A stretch of 64,000 nucleotides of DNA. Origin: Streptomyces sp. NBC_00443 (lineage in GTDB: Bacteria; Actinomycetota; Actinomycetes; Streptomycetales; Streptomycetaceae). Positions 25,129-33,745 of this stretch are shown piece by piece. The DNA is taken from the NCBI RefSeq assembly GCF_036014175.1, contig NZ_CP107917.1:5828001-5892000 (forward strand), given 5' to 3'. A program made the translations under genes and the position numbers. A model generated the notes under the pieces. That model saw only the letters and a program-made list of their open reading frames with translations, was not told where the DNA came from and did not search any database. Each line of letters begins with the position of its first letter. The stretch's first letter is position 1.

Positions 25129-25365
25129 TTCAGCACACCAACTTCAGGTTCTTGCAGGGAAGCGCGGGCGAAAGTGTGCGGAGTGGACGAGTCCGGCCTC
25201 GCCCGCCTTGGTGGGACGCCAGGCGGCCAGATGGGCGCAGGACGGCGTCGTCGGTCGGCAGATAGCCGCTGAGGCGGCCGTCGCGGCCGCGGATGAGTCA
25301 GCCGCCGTTCACCGGATCACCCCATGCGGGGCGGGCGATGTGTCGCGCGCCGCCCCTGCCCGAAC

Positions 25366-26088
25366 TCAGCGTTGAGCTTTCTCCAGACGATCGACTTGCT
25401 TTTCGATGAGTCGACGCGGAAACGTCACATTCTTCCCGTATCCCGACTTATTAAATACAGCGACAGCACCTCCGGTTCGCACACATACGTACTCGCTGTT
25501 CGTGGTGATGCTCTCCGCTTCGTCAAAGGACTTCACCGAGGTGGCCTCATGGAAGACAACAGCCTCGTCCCCGATATTTGGAGCCTGCTCGACCCTGACA
25601 TCAGCGGTGTATTCCCCCACATGACTCATGCCCGAGTACGAGTCGCACCTCTTCAACGATTCCCGGACTCGCTGGAATGCCTGCTCAGCCTCATCGACAC
25701 CATAGTAGGCGAGAGTCGACCTCCCTCCCGAGATGTCTTTTTCCCAGTTGAAGACCTGAACCACAGAGGCAGATGCGCTGTCAGCGCGAATGAAATCAAT
25801 TATCGTCCGACATGATGCCACAGAAACCGGCGGAAAAGTGCTCTCACTCTCTGACGCCGCGTCTCGCACCTCGACTCCCCTGTTCCCCGGCACCTCGCCC
25901 GCGGCAAGGGCCAGAGTTTTCAGGTCCTGCACATTCAGGGGCTTTTCCGCAGTTTCATCGGGAGGACTTGCCGCACTGACAGAGTTGGCCACATCAACCC
26001 CTTCTCCACCCGAGCATCCGGCCGCCGCAAGAATTGCGAGACCTGCCAAGAGGGCAACCGATGTCTTCCCGGACAAAAATCGGGGCAC
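25366..26088 (-). CDS. Secreted lipoprotein of unknown function, AT-richer than its surroundings
   Basis: This 240-residue protein has a signal peptide (PRFLSGKTSVALLAGLAILA) and lipobox AAAGC, so it is probably anchored outside the membrane. The rest is a single soluble domain with two later Cys residues (SLKRCDSY and EYVCVRT). GTG 26088 is chosen because GGAG lies six bases upstream; upstream in-frame GTGs lack this. Base composition is visibly lower in GC, and codons such as ATA and AAA that neighbours avoid are used, which suggests transfer. It follows the toxin-immunity pair on the same strand, beyond a terminator. A surface-exposed partner or lipoprotein immunity factor is possible, but this is speculation. 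Confidence 0.7.
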   Translation of the reverse strand: MPRFLSGKTSVALLAGLAILAAAGCSGGEGVDVANSVSAASPPDETAEKPLNVQDLKTLALAAGEVPGNRGVEVRDAASESESTFPPVSVASCRTIIDFIRADSASASVVQVFNWEKDISGGRSTLAYYGVDEAEQAFQRVRESLKRCDSYSGMSHVGEYTADVRVEQAPNIGDEAVVFHEATSVKSFDEAESITTNSEYVCVRTGGAVAVFNKSGYGKNVTFPRRLIEKQVDRLEKAQR

Positions 26089-26157
26089 AATTTTCTCCAC
26101 AATATATCGACTCGCTCGGGGCACTTGATTCCCACTTCTACCGGCCGTCGGCTCCCA

Positions 26158-26196
26158 GAAGCCCCGCCGACGATCCTGTCCTGTCGGCGGGGCTTC
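26158..26196 (-). terminator. Terminator after the candidate immunity gene
   Basis: GAAGCCCCGCCGAC (26158-26171) and GTCGGCGGGGCTTC (26183-26196) form a 14-bp perfect stem with an 11-base loop, 15 bp past the stop of the immunity gene. It closes the toxin-immunity transcript. Confidence 0.9.
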
Positions 26197-26211
26197 TGTT
26201 CACGAGCTCAG

Positions 26212-26634
26212 CTAGGTTCCGGCTCGGTCCAAGACATCCAAGTCACCTTCGAAGGAGACCGCCACGATCCACGCTCGATCCTCTGCGAGGAAGTAGTGAT
26301 GCTCCGGCACCTCAAGAAGTGCAGCCGTAACCGAAGCGGCCTCGCTCTCGGTGAAGCGCACGCCGTAGGGGGAGAGTCCGTCTCCCACATGCTCGACTGC
26401 GGAGCCTGGCCCGATTCGCGCACAGATTTCCCTCAGTGCATTCTCCGCGAGCAGCTGCTCATCGTCGATTCTCCAATGCTGATGCCGTCCATCCGCACGA
26501 CGCCAATCAATCTTCCCTCCCGCGAAAGGGAAATTGAGCTCCAGCCAGTCGAACACATCTGACGCGCTTGTCTTCTTCAGGGCAGCTAGAGGCGGCGCGG
26601 AAAATACCTCTTCTTCCCAGTAGTCACCGGACAA
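26212..26634 (-). CDS. Candidate immunity protein to the RHS toxin
   Basis: This 140-residue acidic soluble protein has no signal peptide, as expected for an antidote kept in the cytoplasm. It starts at TTG 26634 with GGAGG six bases upstream. This Shine-Dalgarno lies in the first bases after the RHS stop codon, so the two genes are separated by only 12 bp and are translationally linked. Visible parts are FDWLELNFPFAGGKIDW and VPEHHYFLAEDRAWIVAVSFEGDLDVLD. I do not recognise a named family. The role rests on position, size, low pI-looking sequence and the shared AT-richer composition with the toxin tip. Confidence 0.7.
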   Translation of the reverse strand: MSGDYWEEEVFSAPPLAALKKTSASDVFDWLELNFPFAGGKIDWRRADGRHQHWRIDDEQLLAENALREICARIGPGSAVEHVGDGLSPYGVRFTESEAASVTAALLEVPEHHYFLAEDRAWIVAVSFEGDLDVLDRAGT

Positions 26635-26646
26635 ACCATTCCTCCA

Positions 26647-29600
26647 TCAACTGCATCCGTGCAGACCTTGAAGCTTCGTCACGGTCGCCTCACTGGCATT
26701 GAACTGGAAGTGCGGGCCTTTTTCCTTGCCTGACCACACGTTGATGTGGGCCCCACTTCGTTCATCGAATTCGATCCGGAATCCCGCCTTGCCGTTGGCC
26801 GTCTGCATGCCGACCGGCTTGCCCTTGATCGTCCCGAACTTGCCCAGCGTCACTCTTTCGGCTTTGAATCCGCGAGAACTCAGCCATTCCAGAGCCTGAT
26901 TACGGGCCTGGTTGAAGTCATCGGTGGCAGGCCCGCCGCCGTCATTGTGCACCAGTACTGGCGTAGCCCCGGCCAGCACATAGTACGTGTGGACATCATC
27001 GATCGTGAGATCGTGTGTTCGCTGCCGCTTCTGGAACGGACGCGTGCTCTCGACCCGAACCGTGCTGCCGTCGACGGCACGCAGGGTCACTCCAGGTCGC
27101 AGTTCCCCGGCATCCACCCAGGCACCCTCGGACGGTGACCAGAAGGGGTGCGTCGTGGTGGATGTCAGCGAGGCCGTCGTCCGGCCCTGTTCCTGCGTGA
27201 CCGTGAGTTCGACGAAGTCCTTGTCGTCCTCGGTCACGATGGTGGCGACGACCTTCCGCGTAGCGGTCTCACCGGTCGACGGATCGGTGACAACTATCTG
27301 GTCACCGATGCGCACTTCTTCGATGGGCTTGGTCGAACCGTCCGCCATCAGTACAAGGGTGCCCGGGGTGAAGCTGTGGGGCACCAGACACTGGGGGATG
27401 GAATCCCCCTTCTTGATCCCGGACTTGATGCTCTTGAAGACGACCTTCGCGGCCTTGCCGATACCGCCTGTGAGGACTGCGATTCCCACGTCGATCGCCG
27501 CCGCCTTGCAGGCGCTGCCGGATCCCTTGGCGCATCCGATGTAGTCGTCGACGCCCAGGACCTCGAGAATTCCGGGACCGTTCTGGTCACCGAACCACCC
27601 GAGCTTCCCGACCGCCGTGCAGAAGTCGGAGCCTGCCACGTCCAGGCCGCTGCACTGCGACCTGGCCCAGTTCTGCAGGTTGTGCTGGTAGTCCAGTCGC
27701 TCGTGGTAGTAGGGGAAGGTCTCGGCGAGTTCCGCCTGGGTCGGGATGTAGGTGCCCTGGATGGTGATCGAGTCGCCCGTGGGCTGGATGACGATCGGCT
27801 TCTTGCCGTAGGTGCCGTTCCGCCTGGCCTGCTGGGCCATCTTGGACGCGGTCTCGTTGCAGGATTGATTGTTCCCCGGGCAGTTGTTGGAGGTGCCGTT
27901 GATGACGCCGTCGGTGTCGCCTTCGACGCCCGCGCAGATGCCGTCCGCGCCGCCGCCGGGCGCACCGTGGATGCACCCCATACCGCTCGGATCGCTGAAC
28001 GTGAGCGGGTTGTTGTTGCTGTACGCGTACGCGTTGAGCGCTTGCGGGTCGCTCGGGGTGAGGAGTGGGTCGACCGAGATGAACCGGCCGGTCGCCGGGT
28101 CGTACTCACGTGCACCGATGTGCTGCAGCCCCGTGGACTCGGAGTCGTCCGTCCCACCGATGAATCCGGCAGTGCCCGGCCAGTTGCTGGGCCTCGTGCC
28201 GCGGAGGTCGCCGAACGGCAGCGTGCGACGCTGGGTCAGCTGCTGGTCCGCCGCCTCGATCGCCAGCTGGCCCGAGCCCTGGTGGTCGGCGATGGTGAAG
28301 GCGACCGAGCCGTCGTCGTCGATCACCGCCTGGTGACCGTCACCCAGGTCGAGGGTCCGGGTGGCCTTAGGGGTGGTGCCGCCCTTGGCCACGGTGATCT
28401 GCGTGGCGCCCAGGTAGAGCGTGGACTCCGTCGGAGTCCGCGCGATGAGGCGATTGCCTTCGGTGTCGTAGACGTACTCGGTGACCTCGTCCGGCTTGCC
28501 CTCGACCGGCTTGGTCACCTTGGTCAGATGGCCTTCCGCGTCCCAGTCGAGCGTATGGGACGTTCCCGCCAGGGTGCGCCGGTCAGTGTTGCCGACCGCG
28601 TCATAGCCGTAGGAGTCCTGCGCGGTGCCCGTAGGACCGGTCTGGGTCACGGAGTCCACGGCGTGCGGACGCGGCGCGCCCGGCTCCGGGTAGGCGTAGG
28701 TGCGCACGGTGTTCTTGGCCGCGTCACCGGTGACGTCGTGCAGGGTCTCGGTCTTCCGGTTGCCCACCTTGTCGTACGTGTACGAGTGCCAGTACGGCGC
28801 GGGACCGCCCACCGTCTGACCGCTCGGTGCCGCGGCACAGGTGGTGGTGGCCTGGGTCCAGGCCGTGGTCATCCGGCGCAGGTGGTCGTAGTCGAAGCAC
28901 TGTGTGTCGGTGCCGGAGCGGGAGACGTCCGAGAGGGACAGGACGTTGCCCGCCTGGTCGTAGCGGTATGTGTTGTGACGGTCGACGCCCGCCACGTTCT
29001 CGCGGTCCACCCGGGAGGTGGCCAGACGCTGGGTGCCCCATTCGTAGGTGTTGGTCGCCCAGACCTTCTTGCCGCCGTTGTTGGAAAGCTCGTACTGCAG
29101 CGGCTTGCCCGTGAGGCTGTGGCTGACGGTGGCGTCCAGACCCTGGCTGCCGCTGAGCGCGATCGGCCGGTAGGTCTGGTCCTCATAGGTGAACGCCACC
29201 GTGGTGGCGGACAGTGCGCCCGCGGCCGGGAACCCGGTCGAGCGCACGGAACCGTCCACGTTGTAGGCGGTGGCCGACAGGTACGTGCCGGCGAGCGCTC
29301 CTTCGCTCGCGGGGATCGTCATGGTGGAGCGCAGCACGCGGTACAGCCGGTCGTAGGCGACAACCTTGCTGGTGTACGCGTTGCCTCCGACAAAGCGAGT
29401 GGACTCGGCCAGGTGGCCCTTCGCACCGCTGATGGTGTCGTAGACCCACTTGGCACGCAGGGTTCCGGTGGCGCTGTCCTCCCGCAGTTCGGTCTGTCGG
29501 CCGAGCCCGTCGTAGACGTGGTAGAGGTCCGTGTCGCTGTCGTCCGAGGCGGAGATGAGCTGACCGCGGTCGTCGTAGGTGCTGGAGCTCGGTCCCTTGT

Positions 29601-32600
29601 CCGGGTCGGTCGTGTCGGTGAGACGGCCGAGCAGGTCGTAGGTGTAGGTCCAGCTGTTTCCGGCCGGGTCGGTCAGCTTCTCCAGCTCGCCGCGCTTGGT
29701 GTAGGCGTAGCGGGTGGTGTCGTACGCGGCTTCCGCGGCCCGCGTGTGGTGCTGGCGCAGTTCGGTCGTCTGACCTCGGGCGTCGGTGACCGTGGTGGTC
29801 GCCGTGCCGCCCACCGGCGGGATGACCGTGGTGCGGTCGCCGCCGTAGATGGTGCGGGTGGTGCCGAGCACCGTGCCGCCGTCGCCGTTGCCCGCTATCT
29901 GCTCGGTCACTGTCGGGCGGCCCATGCCGTCGTAGGCGGTGCGGGTCTGGGTCTCGACCGAGAGCGCGTCCTCGGGCTTGGACAGGGTCCGGGAGGGCGC
30001 GCCTGTGGCGTAGTAGGGCGCGAAGGCCTTGGTGGCCAGACCACGTTCGTCGTAGAAGACGTCCGAGAGCAGCCGTCCGCCGTCGGGCCCCGGAGCCTGG
30101 TTCTGACGCTCCCTCAGGAAACCGTCGTAGAGGACGTACGAGGCGACCTGGCTGCCGCCGGCGCCGAGCCCTTTGGTGACGACCGAGACCGGCTGGCCGT
30201 CGGTGACCAGGTAGTCGAACTCGTAGCTGGGCGTCAGCGTGGTCTGCCGGTCGGCCAGCCACACCTTCGAGGACCGGCCGAGGGCGTCGTAGGTGAAGGT
30301 CGTGACCTTGCCGTTGGCGTCGGTCTGGGTCAGCGGCAGCCCGCGGCGCAGGTCGTGGGTGGCGGAGCTGACCAGGGCGGTGGTCGCGTCCCCCGCCTTC
30401 GCCGGCGGCGTCGTCGTGGTCGTCTTCGTGACGAACCCGGTCGCCGGGGTGCGGGCCGTGGTGGTGGTACGGCCGTCCGTGCGGGCGGTGCGGACCGGTG
30501 CGGCCGTGCCCGTGACCGTGACGTTCGCGGTCAGGTCGGTGCTGGTGAGGACCCGGCCGTAGGAGTCGAAGGTCGCCCCGGACTCCAGGTAGGTGGCCGT
30601 GGTGCCGTCGTGCTTCTTCAGCAGGGCCGTGGCCGTGACGTTGCCCTTGGTCGGGGCCGCGCCGTAGGCACCGCCGTCGTAGGCGGACCGGACGTCGGAG
30701 ATGACGTCCTTGGAGCGGTCGACGGGGTCGGCGCAGGACTTCGCGACGGTCTCGACCCGCGCGGGCAGGTTCAGGACGTTGTCGGTGCTGTTGGTGGCGT
30801 AGGTGGTGCGGGTACAGCGGTTGTCCGCCGCCGTGGTGTTGTCGCCGAAGTCGTCGACCTGGGTGACGCGTCCGGCCACGGTGTCGTACGAGGTGGCGGT
30901 GGAGGCGGTCCGCCAGGACGTGCCCGCACCGTCGTCCAGGGACGTCCATGACTTGGTGTGGGCGATGCCGGTGAAGTTGGCGGTGACGGTGCCCCAGGTG
31001 CGGGTCTTCTTCGCGGTCTGGTGGTACCAGGGGCGGTTCACGGTCTTGGTGAGGACCTTGCCGCCGTTGCCGGAGTAGCCGACCGCCTTGTAGGCGGTGC
31101 CGGCCAGCGCCTCGTGGTCGGTGATGGGGTCGCCCTCGCCTTCGCCGAGGGTGACGCTGACGTTCTTAGTGCCGCCGGTGGGGGACTCGCGGTCGCCGTC
31201 CATGCCGCGCAGGAAGTACGTGTCGGACTGCGACTTCATGGCCGAGTCGCCGCCCTGGCCGCCGGTCTTGACGCGCACGTGGCCGTAGCCGCGCCACTGG
31301 GACCAGGTCTTGAACTTCTCTTTGGTCAGGCCGTCGTCATCGGAGTAGTGCCAGGCGGCCGGGCCCATGTACTCGTATCTGGTGAGCTGGTCGGGGGCGC
31401 CGCCGGTGCGGTCGGTCGCGGTGACCGACGTGACGACGTACTTGTTGAACCAGTGCCGCTCGGGGTCCTCCGTGGAACTGCCGCCGATGTGCTGCGGGAA
31501 GCAGCGCGTGGTGTTGGTCTGCGGAGTGGGCAGCGCGTCGAAGTCGCAGGCCGGCGCAGAGTAGTTGACGTCGATCTGGCCGCCGTACTCGTCGGCGATC
31601 GTCGACAGGCGCGCCTTGATGAACGGTGCGAAGCCGTCACCGGTCCGATCGAGCCGGTTCGCCAGATCGGTGTAGGTGAAGGTGGTCTTCGGCAGCGTGA
31701 TCGCGGGCGTGGCGCTGTGGCCGGTGTGCTGGACCGAGTCGAGCAGCAGCTGGTAGTCGATGTCCGCCGTGCCCCAGCGGTGGGTCAGCTTCCAGGAGTC
31801 GACGTTCTGATAGGCGCCGGCGGCGTCGATGACCTGCGTGGTCACGCCGGTCAGGCGCTTGCGCGTCCAGAACGTGGGCGAGAGCCGGCCGTCGTCGCAG
31901 TCCTTGCCCTCGTCGCAGTTGAGGTCCCAGGGAGTGTCGTACCAGTAGGCGGAGTCGCTGGTGATGGACGAGCAGGTCGTCTGGCTGTTCGGCAGGCAGC
32001 GCTCGGCGTTGGTGAAGGTGACCTTCGCGAGCGCCGGCGTGGTGTACACCGACGACTGCTTCAGGCCGTACTGGATCTCGTCGAGATGACCGCCGCGGAC
32101 GTAGCGAGTGTCGTCGGAGGCCTTCAGGTTGCGGCCGTAGGAGTTCTTCTCCTGCGTGTAGTAGTACGCGATGGCGTTGTCACGCGGGTCGACGACGTAG
32201 TCCAGGTTCCAGCGCCAGGCCTGCTGGCACCAGGAGTCGGCGAAGGAGCTCGCATGGCACTTCTCGTCCGTGTCGTCGCCGAAGACCGGGGTGGTCCAAG
32301 TGGAGTTGGTGGTCTTCTTGCCGTCTGCCCAGCCGGGCAGCCGGTGGTAGCCGAAGTAGTAGCGCACCCCGTCGGGGTCGGTGAGCCGCCAGTACTCGCC
32401 GTTGTCGTCACCGTTGGCGCGGTCGGCGGAGGCCAGCCGCTTGATGCGGGTGCCGTCGTCCTGGCGGAGCTTGAACTCGTCGTCGGCGCCGGTGGGTACG
32501 AGCTCGCCGCCCTTGCCGTTGAAGCTGATGAAGGCGTTGTCGTAGCCCCAGCACAGGTCGCCGGGCTTCATGCCGTCGCTGTTCTCGACCCCGTCGTCGG

Positions 32601-33630
32601 CGCACGGCTTGTAACGGCGCTCGATGTAGCCCGGCCACAGGTCGAAGCCGCCGCCCACCCAGGAGGACTGGTTGTTGGTCTCGCTGGTGCGGCCGTCGAC
32701 CGAGCCGGAGGAGTAGCCGAGTCCGATGCTCGGCTTCAGCCCGCCCGGCACCTCGGGGACGCCCATGTCGTAGGACCAGGCGAAGTCACCGGTGTTGAGG
32801 TTGGTCTGCCAGGTCGCGGACGGGGCGAGGGTGGTCGCCTTGTAGTCACCGGTGGCCGCGGTGTCGTCCGCCACCGCGGCGAGCACGGTCGGCTGCGCGG
32901 AGCTGAGCCGCACGGACGGGGCGGTGAGCGCACCGCCCTCCGTGTCGTTCACGGTCTCGACCGGCTTCTGGGTGCGGCACTTGGCCCGCTCCGGCGTCTT
33001 CAGGACACAGGCGGGCAGCTGGACCAGGGTGAGCCGGGCGCCGTAGCCACCGCCGTAGGCCTGCGCGAGGTCGCGGTAGTCGATACGCACCTGGGCGGCG
33101 CCGTCGGTGAAGTCCGTGCGCTCGGGGGCGAGCGTCACGAGCAGCCCGTCGATCGCGGCCTTCCGGGTCTGCCCCCGCCCGGCCAGCTCGACCCGCACCG
33201 CACCGGCTGCGCCCCGCGCCTTGGCGGTACCGACGGAGACCGGCAGCTTCCCGGCCTTCACCGGAGCCTGAGCGGCGCCCTTCGCGCTCGCCGAACCCTT
33301 CGCCCCCGCCGCGCCCTTCGCGGCCGCCGGGGCCCCGGTGAGAGTCACCCGGCCCGAACCCGCCCCGGGCCAGTGGGCCTTGGGCGCGGTCCGCGGGGTG
33401 CGCGGGCCACGCTCCACCGTGCGGGGCTTCACCTTCTTGACCGCGACACTGGCCACGGGCCGCTCCGCCTTCGGCAGGGCCGGCCGGCCCCGTCCGTCGT
33501 CCGCCACGGCTCCCGCGTTCGCGGGTGCGGTGATGCCCTGGAGCACCGTGGCGATCATGACTATTCCGGAAGCCAGTGCGGTCTTCCGTCTCCATCGGGC
33601 CGCACGGCCCGATCGTCCCGTATCCCTCAT
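26647..33630 (-). CDS. Giant secreted RHS/YD-repeat polymorphic toxin with HINT domain
   Basis: This protein has 2327 residues. A long signal peptide (about 1-42) starts it. A SpvB/TcdB-like region (about 255-700) and many YD repeats (about 1000-1850) should form a hollow beta-cocoon that encloses the toxin. The RHS core end (GAREYDPATGRFISVDPLL, near 1935) is followed by a linker and a membrane-like helix. A HINT autoprotease domain (about 2086-2229) opens SFTPGTLVLMADGSTKPIEEV, with Ser at the nucleophile position, contains THPFW and ends PVLVHN. Cleavage after that Asn would free a 98-residue C-terminal tip (2230-2327, with GAHINVWSGKEKGPHFQF). The ATG at 33630 follows AAGGGGAA. Tip and immunity gene are AT-richer than the scaffold, a sign of tip exchange. 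The toxin activity is not known. Confidence 0.88.
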   Translation of the reverse strand: MRDTGRSGRAARWRRKTALASGIVMIATVLQGITAPANAGAVADDGRGRPALPKAERPVASVAVKKVKPRTVERGPRTPRTAPKAHWPGAGSGRVTLTGAPAAAKGAAGAKGSASAKGAAQAPVKAGKLPVSVGTAKARGAAGAVRVELAGRGQTRKAAIDGLLVTLAPERTDFTDGAAQVRIDYRDLAQAYGGGYGARLTLVQLPACVLKTPERAKCRTQKPVETVNDTEGGALTAPSVRLSSAQPTVLAAVADDTAATGDYKATTLAPSATWQTNLNTGDFAWSYDMGVPEVPGGLKPSIGLGYSSGSVDGRTSETNNQSSWVGGGFDLWPGYIERRYKPCADDGVENSDGMKPGDLCWGYDNAFISFNGKGGELVPTGADDEFKLRQDDGTRIKRLASADRANGDDNGEYWRLTDPDGVRYYFGYHRLPGWADGKKTTNSTWTTPVFGDDTDEKCHASSFADSWCQQAWRWNLDYVVDPRDNAIAYYYTQEKNSYGRNLKASDDTRYVRGGHLDEIQYGLKQSSVYTTPALAKVTFTNAERCLPNSQTTCSSITSDSAYWYDTPWDLNCDEGKDCDDGRLSPTFWTRKRLTGVTTQVIDAAGAYQNVDSWKLTHRWGTADIDYQLLLDSVQHTGHSATPAITLPKTTFTYTDLANRLDRTGDGFAPFIKARLSTIADEYGGQIDVNYSAPACDFDALPTPQTNTTRCFPQHIGGSSTEDPERHWFNKYVVTSVTATDRTGGAPDQLTRYEYMGPAAWHYSDDDGLTKEKFKTWSQWRGYGHVRVKTGGQGGDSAMKSQSDTYFLRGMDGDRESPTGGTKNVSVTLGEGEGDPITDHEALAGTAYKAVGYSGNGGKVLTKTVNRPWYHQTAKKTRTWGTVTANFTGIAHTKSWTSLDDGAGTSWRTASTATSYDTVAGRVTQVDDFGDNTTAADNRCTRTTYATNSTDNVLNLPARVETVAKSCADPVDRSKDVISDVRSAYDGGAYGAAPTKGNVTATALLKKHDGTTATYLESGATFDSYGRVLTSTDLTANVTVTGTAAPVRTARTDGRTTTTARTPATGFVTKTTTTTPPAKAGDATTALVSSATHDLRRGLPLTQTDANGKVTTFTYDALGRSSKVWLADRQTTLTPSYEFDYLVTDGQPVSVVTKGLGAGGSQVASYVLYDGFLRERQNQAPGPDGGRLLSDVFYDERGLATKAFAPYYATGAPSRTLSKPEDALSVETQTRTAYDGMGRPTVTEQIAGNGDGGTVLGTTRTIYGGDRTTVIPPVGGTATTTVTDARGQTTELRQHHTRAAEAAYDTTRYAYTKRGELEKLTDPAGNSWTYTYDLLGRLTDTTDPDKGPSSSTYDDRGQLISASDDSDTDLYHVYDGLGRQTELREDSATGTLRAKWVYDTISGAKGHLAESTRFVGGNAYTSKVVAYDRLYRVLRSTMTIPASEGALAGTYLSATAYNVDGSVRSTGFPAAGALSATTVAFTYEDQTYRPIALSGSQGLDATVSHSLTGKPLQYELSNNGGKKVWATNTYEWGTQRLATSRVDRENVAGVDRHNTYRYDQAGNVLSLSDVSRSGTDTQCFDYDHLRRMTTAWTQATTTCAAAPSGQTVGGPAPYWHSYTYDKVGNRKTETLHDVTGDAAKNTVRTYAYPEPGAPRPHAVDSVTQTGPTGTAQDSYGYDAVGNTDRRTLAGTSHTLDWDAEGHLTKVTKPVEGKPDEVTEYVYDTEGNRLIARTPTESTLYLGATQITVAKGGTTPKATRTLDLGDGHQAVIDDDGSVAFTIADHQGSGQLAIEAADQQLTQRRTLPFGDLRGTRPSNWPGTAGFIGGTDDSESTGLQHIGAREYDPATGRFISVDPLLTPSDPQALNAYAYSNNNPLTFSDPSGMGCIHGAPGGGADGICAGVEGDTDGVINGTSNNCPGNNQSCNETASKMAQQARRNGTYGKKPIVIQPTGDSITIQGTYIPTQAELAETFPYYHERLDYQHNLQNWARSQCSGLDVAGSDFCTAVGKLGWFGDQNGPGILEVLGVDDYIGCAKGSGSACKAAAIDVGIAVLTGGIGKAAKVVFKSIKSGIKKGDSIPQCLVPHSFTPGTLVLMADGSTKPIEEVRIGDQIVVTDPSTGETATRKVVATIVTEDDKDFVELTVTQEQGRTTASLTSTTTHPFWSPSEGAWVDAGELRPGVTLRAVDGSTVRVESTRPFQKRQRTHDLTIDDVHTYYVLAGATPVLVHNDGGGPATDDFNQARNQALEWLSSRGFKAERVTLGKFGTIKGKPVGMQTANGKAGFRIEFDERSGAHINVWSGKEKGPHFQFNASEATVTKLQGLHGCS

Positions 33631-33745
33631 CGTTCCCCTTGATGTGTGACAGCTCGTGTGAAGCCGGTGGCGGCCCGGGCCGGACCCGGGCGGCGGCGCG
33701 GGGCCGGCCCGTGCGCACAGGGCGACGGGCCGGCACCGCTTCCGG

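Noticed and set aside
25129..25365. Remnant of a further gene upstream of the frameshifted gene
   Set aside because: No frame over this gap shows recognisable motifs or consistent codon bias. It remains unassigned.
27148..30951. Long open frame on the + strand opposite the RHS gene
   Set aside because: It has no ribosome-binding site, its protein is dominated by Val/Arg/Gly from reversed GC-rich codons, and the minus-strand frame has clear RHS repeats.
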